From positions 7,966,853 to 8,030,852 of the forward strand of contig JAQFVV010000021.1 in the NCBI GenBank assembly GCA_028023455.1: DNA of 64,000 nucleotides, read 5' to 3'. The stretch's first letter is position 1. The number at the start of each line of letters is the position of its first letter. This document shows positions 1 through 11,669 of this stretch, piece after piece. The notes below the pieces were generated by a model. The model was not told the DNA's origin. It was given only the letters and a program-made list of their open reading frames with translations, and searched no databases. This DNA comes from Epiperipatus broadwayi. Taxonomy: Eukaryota; Onychophora; Udeonychophora; Euonychophora; Peripatidae. The position numbers and the translations under genes are program-made.

Positions 1-156
1 AACTAAACTATGTCTCTACTTAATGTATGCATTGTCTCAGAGGTAGGTCTGTGCACAGATTAAAGAGAGAATCAGTGACCAGCCATCTTTTTAATGGAAA
101 ATAAAAATATTGCTATACAAATAATAATAATAATTCATTCATTCATTGCTAGCCAG

Positions 157-545
157 TCAAAACATGCAAAATTCCCCATACAGTAGTGCCATTCAATGCA
201 TGCCACAGTAATCAATGGATGCAAGAAGGTTTGTAAATAAAATCTCTATGTAATGCCTACTCATCCAATATCCCCAGACCAGTTTCTAGCTTGTGACTTT
301 CATCAGTGAGGGGTCTTGGATCTGAGAGCACTGCTCCTAGATGCTCCTTACTGATGAAATCCACAAGCTAGAATCTAGTCTGGAAATATTGGAAGAGTAG
401 GCATTAGATAGGAATTTTATGCACAAACCTTCTTGCATCCATTGATTGCTCTGGCTGGCACTGCGTGTCACTACTATATGGAGAGTTTTGCCTGTTTTAA
501 CAGCTTGAGCAAGCATAAGAAATGATGAGCTTGTGATGTTTAATG
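157..545. repeat. Foldback repeat with hammerhead motifs (family 1), copy 1
   Basis: Two arms in inverted orientation. The left arm runs from a degraded AAAACATGCAAAA end through the CCATACAGTAGTGCC block to a minus-strand hammerhead. The right arm repeats the same blocks on the plus strand and ends in GTTTTGCCTGTTTTAA, followed by a single-sided tail ending near GTGATGTTTAATGG. The spacer between arms is very short here compared with the ~130-200 bp in later copies. There is no protein-coding content. Related copies are at 11.2, 12.8, 16.3, 20.3, 26.2, 34.9, 42.0 and 54.2 kb. Confidence 0.75.
263..321 (-). ncRNA. Hammerhead ribozyme motif, family 1 (left arm)
   Basis: Read on the minus strand, outer strands ATCCAA and TTGGAT pair. 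Inside them are CTGATGA, a short weak helix II, GAAAC and a GGTC cleavage triplet followed by TGGGGA. All invariant core positions are kept, but helix II is eroded (AGTC...GCT instead of GGC...GCC). The right arm carries a plus-strand counterpart around 334-395 with GAATC in place of GAAAC, so that one is probably dead. Confidence 0.6.
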
Positions 546-3334
546 GTTTAACACCAGTCAAATCACCTGAAGTATGGAGCAATTGGATTTAGAGACTAAT
601 GCTGAAGTTTGCTAAAACCAGCCTTTGCTTGCTTTAAAGATGAAGTGAGAAAAAAACAATTGTGCCATAAGACCTACTGAAGATCTACTTTTACCATATC
701 TATCATCACCAATGCCCAAGGGAGAATAATTACTATCCTGACTGAACTAATGAGGACTTTTCATAAAGATGATAAAAAGTAATATCTGCAGAAAACCATC
801 TTCACTCAATAAGAAGTTATCAATATAATTATTTTAAGGTCTTGGACTTAAAATTTCTCTAATAATTATTATTTTTCTTATCTTTACTTTTTTATGCATT
901 ATACTTAGTACTAGTTGCAAATATATAAGCAACAATTTTGCATATGTTTGCATATGTATCATTAATGAAATTGTTCATTTACTTTTATTATTAATCAATT
1001 GTTTGTGTTTTCTTATTTAACTTAAACCAAATATTATCCTATTAATATAGACAATCCTGAGAAGTCATGCAATCTACTGTGGGAATGAAGATGATCGGGT
1101 GTTAATATGTTTTCCAAAAAAAAAAAAAAACATTTCTAAGGTTTAGTGCCTTAAAATTTCATTTTCTTTTTGGAAATTTGAAAAACAAATTAAAATACTT
1201 TTGTGAGCATTTCTACTTAGTTTAACCCTTAATGCTAGGTTATACATCATCATCATCAGCACAGCCATTCGACTAATATTATTGCATATATTTGTATGTA
1301 GACATTCTTTATTCAAAGGTATATTAACTATTATATAAATTGTTATTATTGCTCAACTTTCTCAATATAACTTATAACTGTATAGATTCTCTAAAAAAGA
1401 AACAACGTGGTCACATCTCACTATAATCAGATTTGGGGTCTTCATGTAGGATGCTATTGATAAAATGATTTAACTTTAATCTAAAATTGAATTCATTTCA
1501 AACAGGATAATTTAATATCAAATATTTAATGTAGACAGAATTTAGACTAAATCATTCAATCTTCACCTTTATTAATTGTTCCATTATGCTCAGAATTCAA
1601 ACTCAGGGTAGGTTTTGCAATTAACTCTCTTCAGGGGTTTCTATAAATTCTATAGCAAAAACAATACTTAATATAATCTTAATATATTTTTAAAATTTAC
1701 TTCAACCAAGTTATTAGGGTATAAAATAAGTGTAATATATATGTGTGGATGTATGTATTTAACTATATTTTGTTTCATAAAATGAATAAATAAATGAAAT
1801 AAATTAGAAACTTCTTTAAATTTAAAATAAACTTTAACAATATTTATTGACGAATAACAATTCAAATTTACTTAATATAACAAAAAAACTATCATAAGTG
1901 TTTTACTTACATCTCTACCATTTTATAATATTAAATAAGTAATACCTTCCCATATTCCCATAGTAGATATGTATCTCATAACATAAACAGATTCTAATAG
2001 TTTATAACATAATAAACAAATTTTTATAATTGACAAAAAAAATTTATAAAAATGCTAAACTAGCTAATCTTGATTTAATTCATATACAAATAAATTGTAA
2101 TATTATATTATACAATCCATATGAGAGAATTCCAACTTAATGAGACTGTTCCTACGTATAGTTATCATTAAGAAATATATAATCTTTTAGACAAGATATT
2201 AGTTATTTAGTCAAATAATAACAAATACACATTATCATGTTAATTAAGTTGGTAACAGTAAAGTTCTGTCATGTCATGAATAAATCCAATATGAAGAATG
2301 GTAAAATCTTACCTTCATATTAAGTATACTTTTATACCTCAGTTCACACTTTAGTCAAGTCACTTTCATAGAAAACCTAATTATATTAAATATAAAATAA
2401 AAAAATATTTGACTTCATAGTCTTCTATTCCCCTTCATTTAGTCTTTTTTAAATGAATTATTCCAATGGCAAAGGATTTTAATAACAAAGAAAATAAAAT
2501 TAAATATTTTAAATGATGATTCATGAAGAAAATGTGATATAATAAAAGTTTATATTAATTTCCTATTCATTTCCATATTTGCAAAGTAATGTTCATTGAA
2601 AATAAAGTTCTTTATTTATTGGTCATTAACCATCACAGAGGCAATCAAGATATCCAGTTATTGCAAAATATTCTTGTTGCATGATGTTGACATTTTTTCC
2701 ACAAATGATGTCACTACCAATTAGTGTTTCATTTTAATTATATAGATAGAATTTATATAACTTTAGTCATTTCAATAAGAATAAGTAATTACATTTATAT
2801 TCAGTTAAAACAGTTGCATTATATCCTATGACAAGTGGTGTTTACTCATGATGCACTTTTCTATAGGTATAATCTTCTTAAAGTAATTTTAGTTTAAGTA
2901 TATAAATGTTTTCCGAAAAAAATTATTAGTTTCAGAATTTCAAATTAGAATGATTTTGTAAGCTTTTCTAATTAACAAAACATATATAATTTTGTTTGGA
3001 AATATGAATAATATTAACAAAGAGTAATTTATTTACTCTTCTATTTGAGTTGTATTAGAATTTATTTTCTAATAAAACTTTTATCAATAAGCAAATTGTT
3101 CAAATTATTAATGAAATTATTGTATGTAATGGCTAATACATTGAGGAAAGATTGAATTTCTTAATAAATTATCTATATTGCTATTTATAGTAGAATCAAC
3201 TTCCAGTAGCATGTCCTACATATATCATTTGGTTTTCATAATTTTTATATTCTATAATCATTAATTATATTAATAATCAATAATTGAATTTAATCTCATT
3301 TCCTTTGTATTAATTGCTAGGCTGTGACTTGACC
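546..3334. other. AT-rich noncoding stretch
   Basis: I see only AT-rich sequence, poly-A runs (for example about 1116-1131) and short ORFs without domain character. No splice-framed coding region, RNA gene or recognisable repeat was identified. Confidence 0.5.
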
Positions 3335-5377
3335 TTAACTACTTCCGGTTTGTCGGCGACGATTGCGCTCGTTAATGTTCGTTTGTTGAAGTTCGTTTTT
3401 CTGTTTGAAATTACGGAAAAACTATAAGGACTACGCATGCGCCTATACCATAATTCTCTTCGTTGTTTTTTCCTCTTTTCGTAGGTAGTCGCCATTTTTC
3501 TGTAAGTTAAAAAATAAAATTTTTATTAATTTTTTTGCGAATAAGGTCAATTTTTTTAAAAAATTTTTTCACAATTTGTTAGATTAACGGAAAGAAAAGT
3601 ACGCAAAATAAATGAACGGGACATGATGGCCTCTGATACGGATTATTTTAGCGGTGATGAATTTGTCCCATCTAAGCCCTTTGACTCCGAGGATAGTGTT
3701 AGTTATAGTGATCTTGAAGAATATTTTTCGTCATCAGAAGAAGAAACTACTTTACCAGCCAAAAAGAAAAAAACTACGAGTGCTTTTCTGGATGATATCA
3801 ATACACCAGGCCCGTCAACAAGTGTTCCCAACGATATCAATCGGCCAGGCCCTTCATCTAGTAACAGTAATCTGTGTCCGAACGTAACCTGCAAACTTGT
3901 GAATGTAGAGAATTTTACTAAAACTCCAGGTTTGAAGTTTTCTATAGTAGGTAAGTATTCAATTTTAGATTTTTTTTTAATGTTATTTGATAAAAAACTT
4001 TTATCAACTATTATCAGAGAAACTAATAAATATGCCACTCAAGAAAAATGACTGACTGATTTTTTACTCTGTGATAGGTAGCACATATGAAAGGTAATGT
4101 TTTTATTATTGTTTTTTTTTGTTGGTTTGTTTTAGCTACCAGCACAATGGATGAATGGTTGACACACTGATTCAAGACTATTTACAATTTATTCCTCTCT
4201 AGCAAATTGATTGTATATAATGCAGTAATTTTTTTTATTCTGTTTTTACTAATTTTTGTTTTACTAACATGGTTTTCATTGTTTTTGTTTTACTAATTTA
4301 GTTTTTATTTGTTGTTTTATTAACTTGTTTTTTTACTAACTTCATTTTATACTTTATAGGCATATGACTGTCTGATTGCCTTCCTTATTAGAATTTTGTT
4401 TCAGCTTCATTACTGATTACTTTTTCCAATTGGTAAACAAGATCTGGCATGATGAAATATTTTGCATATTTATATTAGCATATATGAACAGGTATGCTTC
4501 TCTGGAAGACGTATCTTGGAAGAGGTAGAATATAAACATTTTTTTATATAAATATCTGCCATAGAACCTTTTTAGTAATCATTGTCTGCCTCTTGAAATG
4601 AGAAATTTGTAAATTGTTTTCTGTATTGGCAATGATTATTCAGTATGATGATGATGATGTTATAAACAAGGTTGGTTTATCCAAAGTCTAAAATCAAAAT
4701 AGTGCATCTTGTTTAATAGGCTTTTGAGTCTTCCCATAACCATTGGCAGAACTTTCATGATTCATACATATACACCACTTTTATAATATACCTGTACTAT
4801 GATGATGATGATGACATTTTATTTTTTTATTGTATTTATAATGGTAAGTAATAATTTTCCACTTCCTTCATTATTTTTATATTCTGTTAGAATTTTAATT
4901 TTTTTATTTTTATCTTTTATTAGGGAGAACTCTTTTCTGCCAGGCGCCTTGACAATTTGCAACAGTTGGGGTAGAAGATAAAAATGAAGAACTCCTATAG
5001 GAACATTTTCGGACATTGTAAAGCTATGGATTATCTCAGGTAAGACTTATTATATATCTTTAGAAAGATTTTTTTGTGAGGAATACAAAGAAATTATCAC
5101 TGAAGATGTAATTTGCATTTTAGTTAATGTTAATTTTCAAATTATGAACAAACAATAAAATAATAATTATTTCGGTTGTGAAAATTTCTTTTTTCCTTAT
5201 TTTTTATATAGTTATCACTATTTATTTTATGCTTATTGTTTTCCTTAGTTTTTCTAGTTTCTAGCAATGTAATTGTTTTTGCTCTAACATAATTCAAACT
5301 GAAGTTATTGTGAAAATTGTGTATCAGGCCAGTATTTTAAAAAGTTCAATATGGCGGCTTGAAGCTGAAGTAGTTAA
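3335..5377 (+). mobile_element. DNA transposon with TTAA / 14-bp inverted ends, piggyBac-like (tentative)
   Basis: ACCTTAACTACTTC at 3332-3345 is matched by its exact inverse GAAGTAGTTAAGGT at 5367-5380. Each contains TTAA, the target site used by piggyBac elements. Taking TTAA (3335-3338 and 5374-5377) as the target site leaves CTACTTC inverted ends. The left 150 bp (3340-3490) is rich in CpG, unlike anything nearby, which suggests a younger insertion. The interior holds one acidic exon (separate entry), T-rich sequence and an ATGATG microsatellite, but no transposase catalytic core, so the copy is internally deleted or non-autonomous. An alternative is a superfamily with a 4-bp TTGA/TTGT-like target site outside the 14-bp ends. 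Confidence 0.5.
3623..3950 (+). CDS. Acidic N-terminal exon of a putative transposase
   Basis: This open frame starts at a double ATG and encodes about 109 residues before a consensus splice donor, GTAAGT, at 3951. The frame runs on to 4051 if unspliced. The protein begins with a stretch dense in Asp, Glu and Ser (residues ~4-45), then a lysine run (~47-51), then Pro/Ser-rich repeats of the form GPSTS and GPSSS, and ends FTKTPGLKF. An acidic, Ser-rich start followed by such a segment resembles the N terminus of piggyBac-family transposases, but the DDD catalytic domain is not present in the window. It lies inside the inverted ends of the surrounding transposon. Family assignment is inference; the reading frame and donor are seen directly. 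Confidence 0.4.
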
Positions 5378-5512
5378 GGTTGTCTCTATGTCAACATCTT
5401 GGGTAATTAATTTATTAGTTTAAACAATAGTTTAATTTTATTAAAACAACTATATAAAAAATAATGTATGTGCTAATTATATATACTTAAGTGTTAGTAT
5501 TATGTACTCTCG

Positions 5513-5514
<2 letters not shown>

Positions 5515-5558
<44 letters not shown>
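5515..5558. repeat. (AT)n microsatellite
   Basis: Uninterrupted AT dinucleotide run of about 44 bp. It produces the artificial Ile-Tyr repeat in the overlapping minus-strand reading frame, so that frame is not a gene. Confidence 0.95.
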
Positions 5559-5559
<1 letters not shown>

Positions 5560-5560
<1 letters not shown>

Positions 5561-7700
5561 TATCAGATTCATACTGGTATTAATTAGAGCATCATCACAT
5601 GAGGGTGCCACTAGGTTATTTAATGAACCTCGAAATTTATTTGGGGTGACCAAATATTCACTAACAATGATGAGCATCCTGACATAACATAAATTATCTG
5701 CTCCTGACACTAGCTAAGCTCTGAGAATGAGAATCACAAATATTAAACAATTGATAGACAGACACAGTAAACAACCATCAGCCAAATTAAAGTTAATAAT
5801 AATGATAACACTTATTACAATTAAATGAAAATAATGAAATCATAAGATTAATTAATAATGCATCTAAGAATGTCTTCAGAGAATATTTGAGTCTTGACAA
5901 CTTCAACAGTTAAATTGATCTCCATATTTAATTACTTCCAAGACAAAAATAATCTTTTAATAGTATTTTATAAAATAATCTATATGTGTGACTTTAATAT
6001 GTAAAAAAAATAACATATTCAAATTTTATCTCCTTGACAGCTTATGCATATATGCACAATAAGATGCATGTGTGTGGCAATATCTAAATCACCATTTAAT
6101 TATATTAAACTAAGAATGTCTATTTAACATTAAAGAGGCATGAGAAGCTAATGCTTAGCTTACCATGCAAAAAAAAAACAAATAAGTTGATGATTCGACA
6201 ATTGGTATCCCAGTTTAAAAGAATATGACCATAACCAAAACTTCACAGTCAGAGGCACTGAAGAATTTGCTAGTATGTAGTGACAATAACAAAGTATGTA
6301 TAAGAGTTATGACAAAGTTATGCTACAACTGACTAAAATAAACTGCACTTAAGGCAGTACATGGTCCAGGCAAACACAAAAATATATTAATAATATCAAC
6401 TGGTAAAAACTTTGCTATGTTGGTGAAGTAAGAATAAGGAAAGCCCTATAAAATAAGTGGTCTACATATGGATTTATTTTAAGTCTACACACACAAGTAG
6501 ATGAATACTTTTTATCTAATAGCACATTATGTACAAATGATAAAATGTTTTAGTAAATTTAGAATCAAATCACACATCTATAAAATAAATTGATTAATGC
6601 TAATTAAAAGAAAATGTTAATTTTAAACATTGCTAAAATCTTCCTTAAAAGGTATGTGTTTTTAAAAGAAAACATGTTTTAAATATTCTATGATAAAAGA
6701 GGAGAAGGATTAAATTATTCACTAATAATAATTAAACAACTTTGAAATCAAGGATTTATTTAAAACTATCTTAGTTCTCAACAAAAAAATTTCTTTCAGA
6801 GTTATATATACTTTTTAAACATCTTAAATTCTAAATTAAAGCATATTCTAAAAGAAAAGTAAAACATTTATAAATGACTGATATATATATTCAGTAATAT
6901 ATGCATAAAATATATAGAAAAAAATACATTTAAATCTCTTATTGCAGTTAGTAATAATAATAAAATAATGTGCATACACAAAACAGAAAAAAACTTATAG
7001 CAACCTCTGTCTTATATTAAGGTAGATAAAAGTTTATATTATTCATAAGTCATTCAAGGTTGTTGCTATAGCTTCTGCAATTTATTGAAGAGGTAGATAC
7101 CTTGGTCCATTTATAGTTGTCCAGATAGTCAGTTGAGTTTTATTGATAGATTGGCTTTAGGAGGTCAGCATTCTAAAGATTTATTTCATGGCATGTTGAA
7201 TGATGAAGATTCAACTTAGAGCATGAAATTCATCTTGGTGATAAGCCTAGCCCAGCACATTTTGAAAAACACTAGTTCATCTTTTTAAAAACTGCCAGCT
7301 GCTTGTCTAAATGTTGGTGGGTATATTTTATTTTGCCGAGAGAATTGGTAAAACATGTGGCTTGTTGTACAGAAAAAAGATTTCTAGCATATGGAATATA
7401 ATTTTAACTTATAGCATAAAAACATGAGGAATGCTTCTAATGAATGAATAGCTTATCAATAGCTTGGATAGCTTTCTAAATCTTAAGCCAAGCTAGAATG
7501 CTTTCTAAGATAAATCTTCTGAATTGCTTAAATAGCTTGATTAAAACAATAGATTTTTAGGAGCTTCTATATCCATTTCTTCTATTGTTCTCCACACAGA
7601 TTTTGAAGAACATTCAAGACTACCATGTCAAAAATCAAGGCTTTTAACTATTTTTTTTTTTTACATTTCATACTAATGACTTTCATTACATGTCTTACCA
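5560..7700. other. AT-rich noncoding stretch
   Basis: No coding region, RNA gene or recognisable repeat seen. Sequence upstream of 7700 shows no readable PLE reverse-transcriptase motifs, so the PLE that follows appears truncated near here. Confidence 0.5.
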
Positions 7701-7707
7701 GAACAAT

Positions 7708-8384
7708 CTTAATTCTTCAAGTTTTTTATTACAACAGATTATTATAAACAGTGTAAAGGTCTGAGTATGGGAAACTGTTTAAGTGGCTTACTGGCATCAT
7801 TATATATGGATTTTTTTGAAAAAAGATATTTTGGTGATACTAGATACAAACCTATATTTTATGTGAGATATATTGATGATTATTTTTTGGTATTCAATGG
7901 GAATGAAAGGAAATCAGAATGTTTTTTAAAATATATTAATTCAATTGAGGAAAACATAAAATTTACAATGGAAAAAGAAATAAATAATTCAATTAATTAT
8001 ATGGATGTTAAAATTAAAAAAGTTATAAAAAATTATAGAGTAGGGATTGAGACTTGTATTTTTAGAAAAGATACTTTTTATGGATTATTGAGTAATTGGG
8101 AATCAGATATTGAATACATACATAGGATTAATATTGTTAATAATAGAATAGTTAGAGGAATTAATTTATGTTCAGAGGAGGGGTTATTTAGGGAGGAAAT
8201 GGAGTGTATAAAAAATGAGGCAATAAAAAATGATTATCCAATTAAGATTATTAATAAATTATGTGGAAAAAAGAATATAGACAAAATTGAGAGGAAATTG
8301 AGGAAAAAGAAAGAAAAAAAGAAGGAATTTATGTATAGTGGGTATAAAGTGTCAAAAAGTACTTTTTTAAGATTAAAAAGATAA
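7708..8384 (+). CDS. PLE reverse transcriptase, C-terminal part
   Basis: Partial catalytic domain of a Penelope-type reverse transcriptase, which copies element RNA into DNA. The readable frame extends upstream of the first ATG (7767) as ...TTDYYKQCKGLSMGN, matching the conserved PLE motif with GLxMG before the catalytic block. The YIDDYF box (about residues 36-41 from that ATG) supplies the paired catalytic aspartates. The thumb/linker follows, ending in a strongly lysine-rich tail. It ends at TAA (8382-8384), overlapping the ATG of the nuclease frame. The first catalytic Asp and the N-terminal fingers are missing through truncation. Codon use is extremely A/T-rich. Length is about 225 readable residues, versus well over 400 for a whole PLE reverse transcriptase domain. 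Confidence 0.85.
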
Positions 8385-8764
8385 TGAGGGATATGAATAA
8401 GAAATATGGTAAGGAATGTGGTTTATTGTTGAAACCAGTATATAAAAGGAAATGTAATTTAGGTAATATGATAAGAAATAGGAATGTTGAAAACATGAAT
8501 GGTATTTATAAAATAGAATGTTTGGATTGTAAAAAAGAGAATAAAGATGTATCATATATTGGTACAACAAAGAACAAATTAGAGACAAGATTGAAACAGC
8601 ATTTGAGAGATAGGAATTCTAATGTAAATATACATAGTAAGGAAATGGGACATATAGATTTTAAGATTAAAATGTTGGAGGGGGTTAGATTGTATAAAGA
8701 AAGAATGGTAAAAGAGAGTTTATATATAAAAAGATATAAACCTGTTTTAAATAGAATTGGATAA
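8384..8764 (+). CDS. PLE GIY-YIG endonuclease
   Basis: The 126-residue frame has the GIY-YIG fold landmarks in order. NGIYKI is around residue 40 and an ECLDC pair of cysteines follows. SYIGTT then precedes the catalytic-type arginine region (LETRLKQH), two histidines in NIHSKEMGH complete a CCHH set, and a late glutamate lies in VKESLYIKRYKPVLN. This is the nuclease domain that PLEs use to nick target DNA for primed reverse transcription. It is usually fused to the reverse transcriptase. Here it starts at an ATG that overlaps the stop of the upstream frame (TAATG). This may be a one-base frameshift in a once-fused ORF or a stop-restart arrangement. All key residues appear present. Confidence 0.85.
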   Translation: MRDMNKKYGKECGLLLKPVYKRKCNLGNMIRNRNVENMNGIYKIECLDCKKENKDVSYIGTTKNKLETRLKQHLRDRNSNVNIHSKEMGHIDFKIKMLEGVRLYKERMVKESLYIKRYKPVLNRIG

Positions 8765-9510
8765 GACATGAATAAAGAATTATTTTTGGAAATAAATTCA
8801 TTTTTGAAGTATATAAGAAAGAAAAAGGAAATAAGTTTTTTTATTGTAACAATTGGTTTTTTGGATAAAAAATGTAAAAAAGGGAAAGTTTTTTTGAGAA
8901 GGGAGTCAAGTAAGTGTGGTGTATGTTTTGTGTTTTTAATTTAATTGATTTTAATATATTTTATTTATTTTTAAATTTTATGGGGTTTATATGCTTTATA
9001 TTGTTTTTGATTATTTTTGTTTTTATTATATGAAGTTTGTTTATAATGTAATGTTTTTTCTAGATCCTTGAAAATGACTATAGAGTAAAGATAGTCGAAA
9101 CGTTGGAAATAAATGGATATATATATATACATCAAATAAAGTTTTTGAAAAGAAAAGAAGTGATTTTTAATTATAGAATTATATGATTAATATAATATTT
9201 ACAATAGTGGTACTATAATATTATTTAAAAGATAAATTTATTTATAAAGTTTACTTTTTTGAAAAAAAATTACATTAAATAAAATTATTTTGTTCATTCA
9301 TGTGTGTGTGTGTGCATTACACATGTAATTGCACTTTTACAATGCATGTTAAATAAAAACAAAAAGTTTACACTAAACAAAATTACTTTGTTGATTTGTG
9401 TGTGTGCATATATACAAGTGATTGCACTTTTACAACACATGTTAAATAAAAATTAAAGTGGCAAAATTTTTAAATTAATTTATAAACAGAAATTTTAGTT
9501 TAAATCCTCC

Positions 9511-9513
<3 letters not shown>

Positions 9514-9591
<78 letters not shown>
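9514..9591. repeat. (TA)n microsatellite
   Basis: About 78 bp of pure TA. It lies ~400 bp 5' of the large hairpin element at 9985, which itself sits in TA-rich flanks. Confidence 0.95.
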
Positions 9592-9593
<2 letters not shown>

Positions 9594-9984
9594 ACAAGTA
9601 AAAAATCATTCATCTCAGTATATATAATATAATGAGTGTCCTAATAGCTCCAAAAAGCTTTTTTTATATAAATACCACAAGAGAACACATTTAAAATCTC
9701 TATTTAGAATTATTCAAGATCCCAAATCTGCTTTGTGTTAATCACTTTCATCAGTAAATGCAAGATACATAAGCAAATGTGAGTTACACAAGTCACATGT
9801 GATGTATGACTTGGTTTTTTATTACTGTAGTTTGGCTGTAAAGGCTTTGGTAACATTATATTGCTTATTCTATTACATTTATAAATGCAAGCTACATAAG
9901 TCACTTGATGTATCACATGGTTTTATATATATATATATAGATAAACAAAAATGCAAGTTAAAAAACTTGCTAACGCTTGTATTT

Positions 9985-10428
9985 ATGTCCACAGATGGCG
10001 TCCTACCAAGACTGCCAATCAAGCGTGTTTTGTTTACATAAACGTCAGAGTAGTTAGTATTCACTATCTCTAACTATAATTCCACTTTCAGATCATGATT
10101 TCAAGCTATTTGCTATCGTCAGTGAAAGACAGGAATAAAGAAACTAGATCTGAATACAAACTCTGGTTTGCTATGCTGAGTTTGAAGACATTACGTGTCT
10201 AAAAAATTCACGCTTGCAAGCTGAATAGAAATTGTTTCATAAACGCTCAGAGTTTGTATTCAGATCTAGTTTCTTTATTCCTATCTTTCACTGACGATAG
10301 CAAATAGCTTGAAATCATGATCTGAAAGTGGAATTATAGTTAGAGATAGTGAATACTAACTACTCTGACGTTTATGTAAACAAAACACGCTTGATTGGCA
10401 GTCTTGGTAGGACGCCATCTGTGGACAT
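9985..10428. mobile_element. Long-hairpin foldback MITE
   Basis: Arms 9985-10165 and 10248-10428 are inverted copies of about 181 bp that I can align with essentially one mismatch (GACAGG against GATAGG). They are separated by an 82-bp spacer. The outer ends read ATGTCCAC and GTGGACAT, and the right end abuts a TA run. The arms are of higher complexity than the surroundings and encode nothing convincing. Near-identity of arms implies recent insertion or arm homogenisation. The superfamily is not identified; a TA-type target site is possible but cannot be proved in TA-rich flanks. Confidence 0.85.
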
Positions 10429-11148
10429 ATATATATATATACATATCAAGTGTGCAGTACAATTATTCCAATGGGTATTTTAATGTGGCTGCGGTCATCC
10501 TTTTTCATTGTGACTTTTTTATAATTTACATTAAAAAAATTTAATACCATAGTTATTAAATGTCAAAAGATAAACTAATACCTGCCAAGAGAGCCATGGC
10601 TAGAAAATTTATTAATAAAATAGTTGTTTTCTAATCTTTGAGAGATAATTAATTGTGAACTGGTATTATATGCAATTTGATATTTACAAGAAATATTGGC
10701 TATCATATCTAACAGAATGACTCATGTACTTAAAATCTTAGTTCATTAGGAATAGTATACAAAATCTACTGTATCTGTCTTACTGGTTTGATAGCTTATG
10801 AGATTATAAAGCATTATAAAATGATTTGATTAGGTATATACTTGGTTACAGTAGTATATAGATTAAATGTTCTTGGCATCTTTCAAGAAATAAAATTTTT
10901 TTTTGATATTACAATAGCAGAAAACAATATTATTAAATACATTTAATGTGAAGAATACAATAATTAAATTATCATTATTTACTATTGAGGCCATAACACA
11001 AGCCACTTATTATTAATAAATTGAAGAATACAATGGCATTGCAAAGCAAATATTTAAGAACTCCTACACTTAATTTATTAAAAAGATGTTCATTGCCTGA
11101 TGACATATTTAGTCCAGTCTGCTAGCCATAGTTAGAAACACTTTGTCT

Positions 11149-11665
11149 AAACATCACATGATCACCATTTCTTATGCTTACTCATAACTGTTATTAAAAC
11201 AGGCAAAACTCTCCATACAGAAGTGCTACTCAGTGCAAGCCAGAGTAATCAATGAATGCCAGAAGGCTTGTGTATAAAATCCCTATCTAGTGCCTACTCA
11301 TCCAATATCCCTAGACCAATTTCTAGCTTGTGGATTTCAGCAGTGAGGAGCCTTGGACTTAATTTATATAACTATATGGCTATATAACCATATGACTATA
11401 TAAACTACTGAGCTTGGATTGAAAATATTGATTTCAATTTTAAACTCATAGTTTTGTAGTTAAGTAGAAATAAAAGGTGGCTGCTAGAGGGTTGTATTAG
11501 ATCCTAACATCTAGGTGCAAATTCACATGCTAGAAACCAGTCTGGGGATATTGAATGAGTAGGCACTAGATAGGGATTTTATGCACAACCTTTCTGATAT
11601 CCATTGATTACTCTGGCTTGCACTCATTGGCACTACTGTATGGAGAGTTTTGCATGTTTTAATCT
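11149..11665. repeat. Foldback repeat with hammerhead motifs (family 1), copy 2
   Basis: The left side starts with the single-sided tail AAACATCACATGATCACC. AAAACAGGCAAAACTCTCC and the arm follow; the right arm closes at about 11665 with GAGAGTTTTGCATGTTTTAA. The spacer contains tandem short palindromic ACTATATGGC-type motifs. A degenerate minus-strand hammerhead occupies 11300-11358 (CTGCTGA core, GAAAT). The right arm keeps only the 3' half (GAAAC, AGTC, TGGGGA near 11533-11548). Confidence 0.75.
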
Positions 11666-11669
11666 TTTA

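Larger units (their letters stand above)
7705..9165 (+). mobile_element. 5'-truncated Penelope-like retroelement (PLE 1)
   Basis: Contains the C-terminal half of a reverse transcriptase, a GIY-YIG endonuclease frame and an AT-rich 3' region. The 3' region holds a 6-bp stem, GACTAT/ATAGTC, followed directly by GAAAC (about 9076-9103). A stem followed by GAAAC is the right half of a hammerhead-like motif, but the preceding core (TTGAAAA) does not match CTGANGA, so it looks decayed. Both frames are free of internal stops, suggesting relatively recent insertion. PLEs typically truncate at the 5' end, as here. The exact 3' end was not resolved; no target duplication was identified. Confidence 0.85.

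Noticed and set aside
3703-4038. 111-residue minus-strand ORF
   Set aside because: Complementary shadow of the acidic exon at 3623-3950; no domain on the minus strand.
9070-9110. GACTAT/ATAGTC stem plus GAAAC at the PLE 1 3' end as a hammerhead
   Set aside because: The 5' core reads TTGAAAA rather than CTGANGA, and no cleavage triplet with helix I could be placed.
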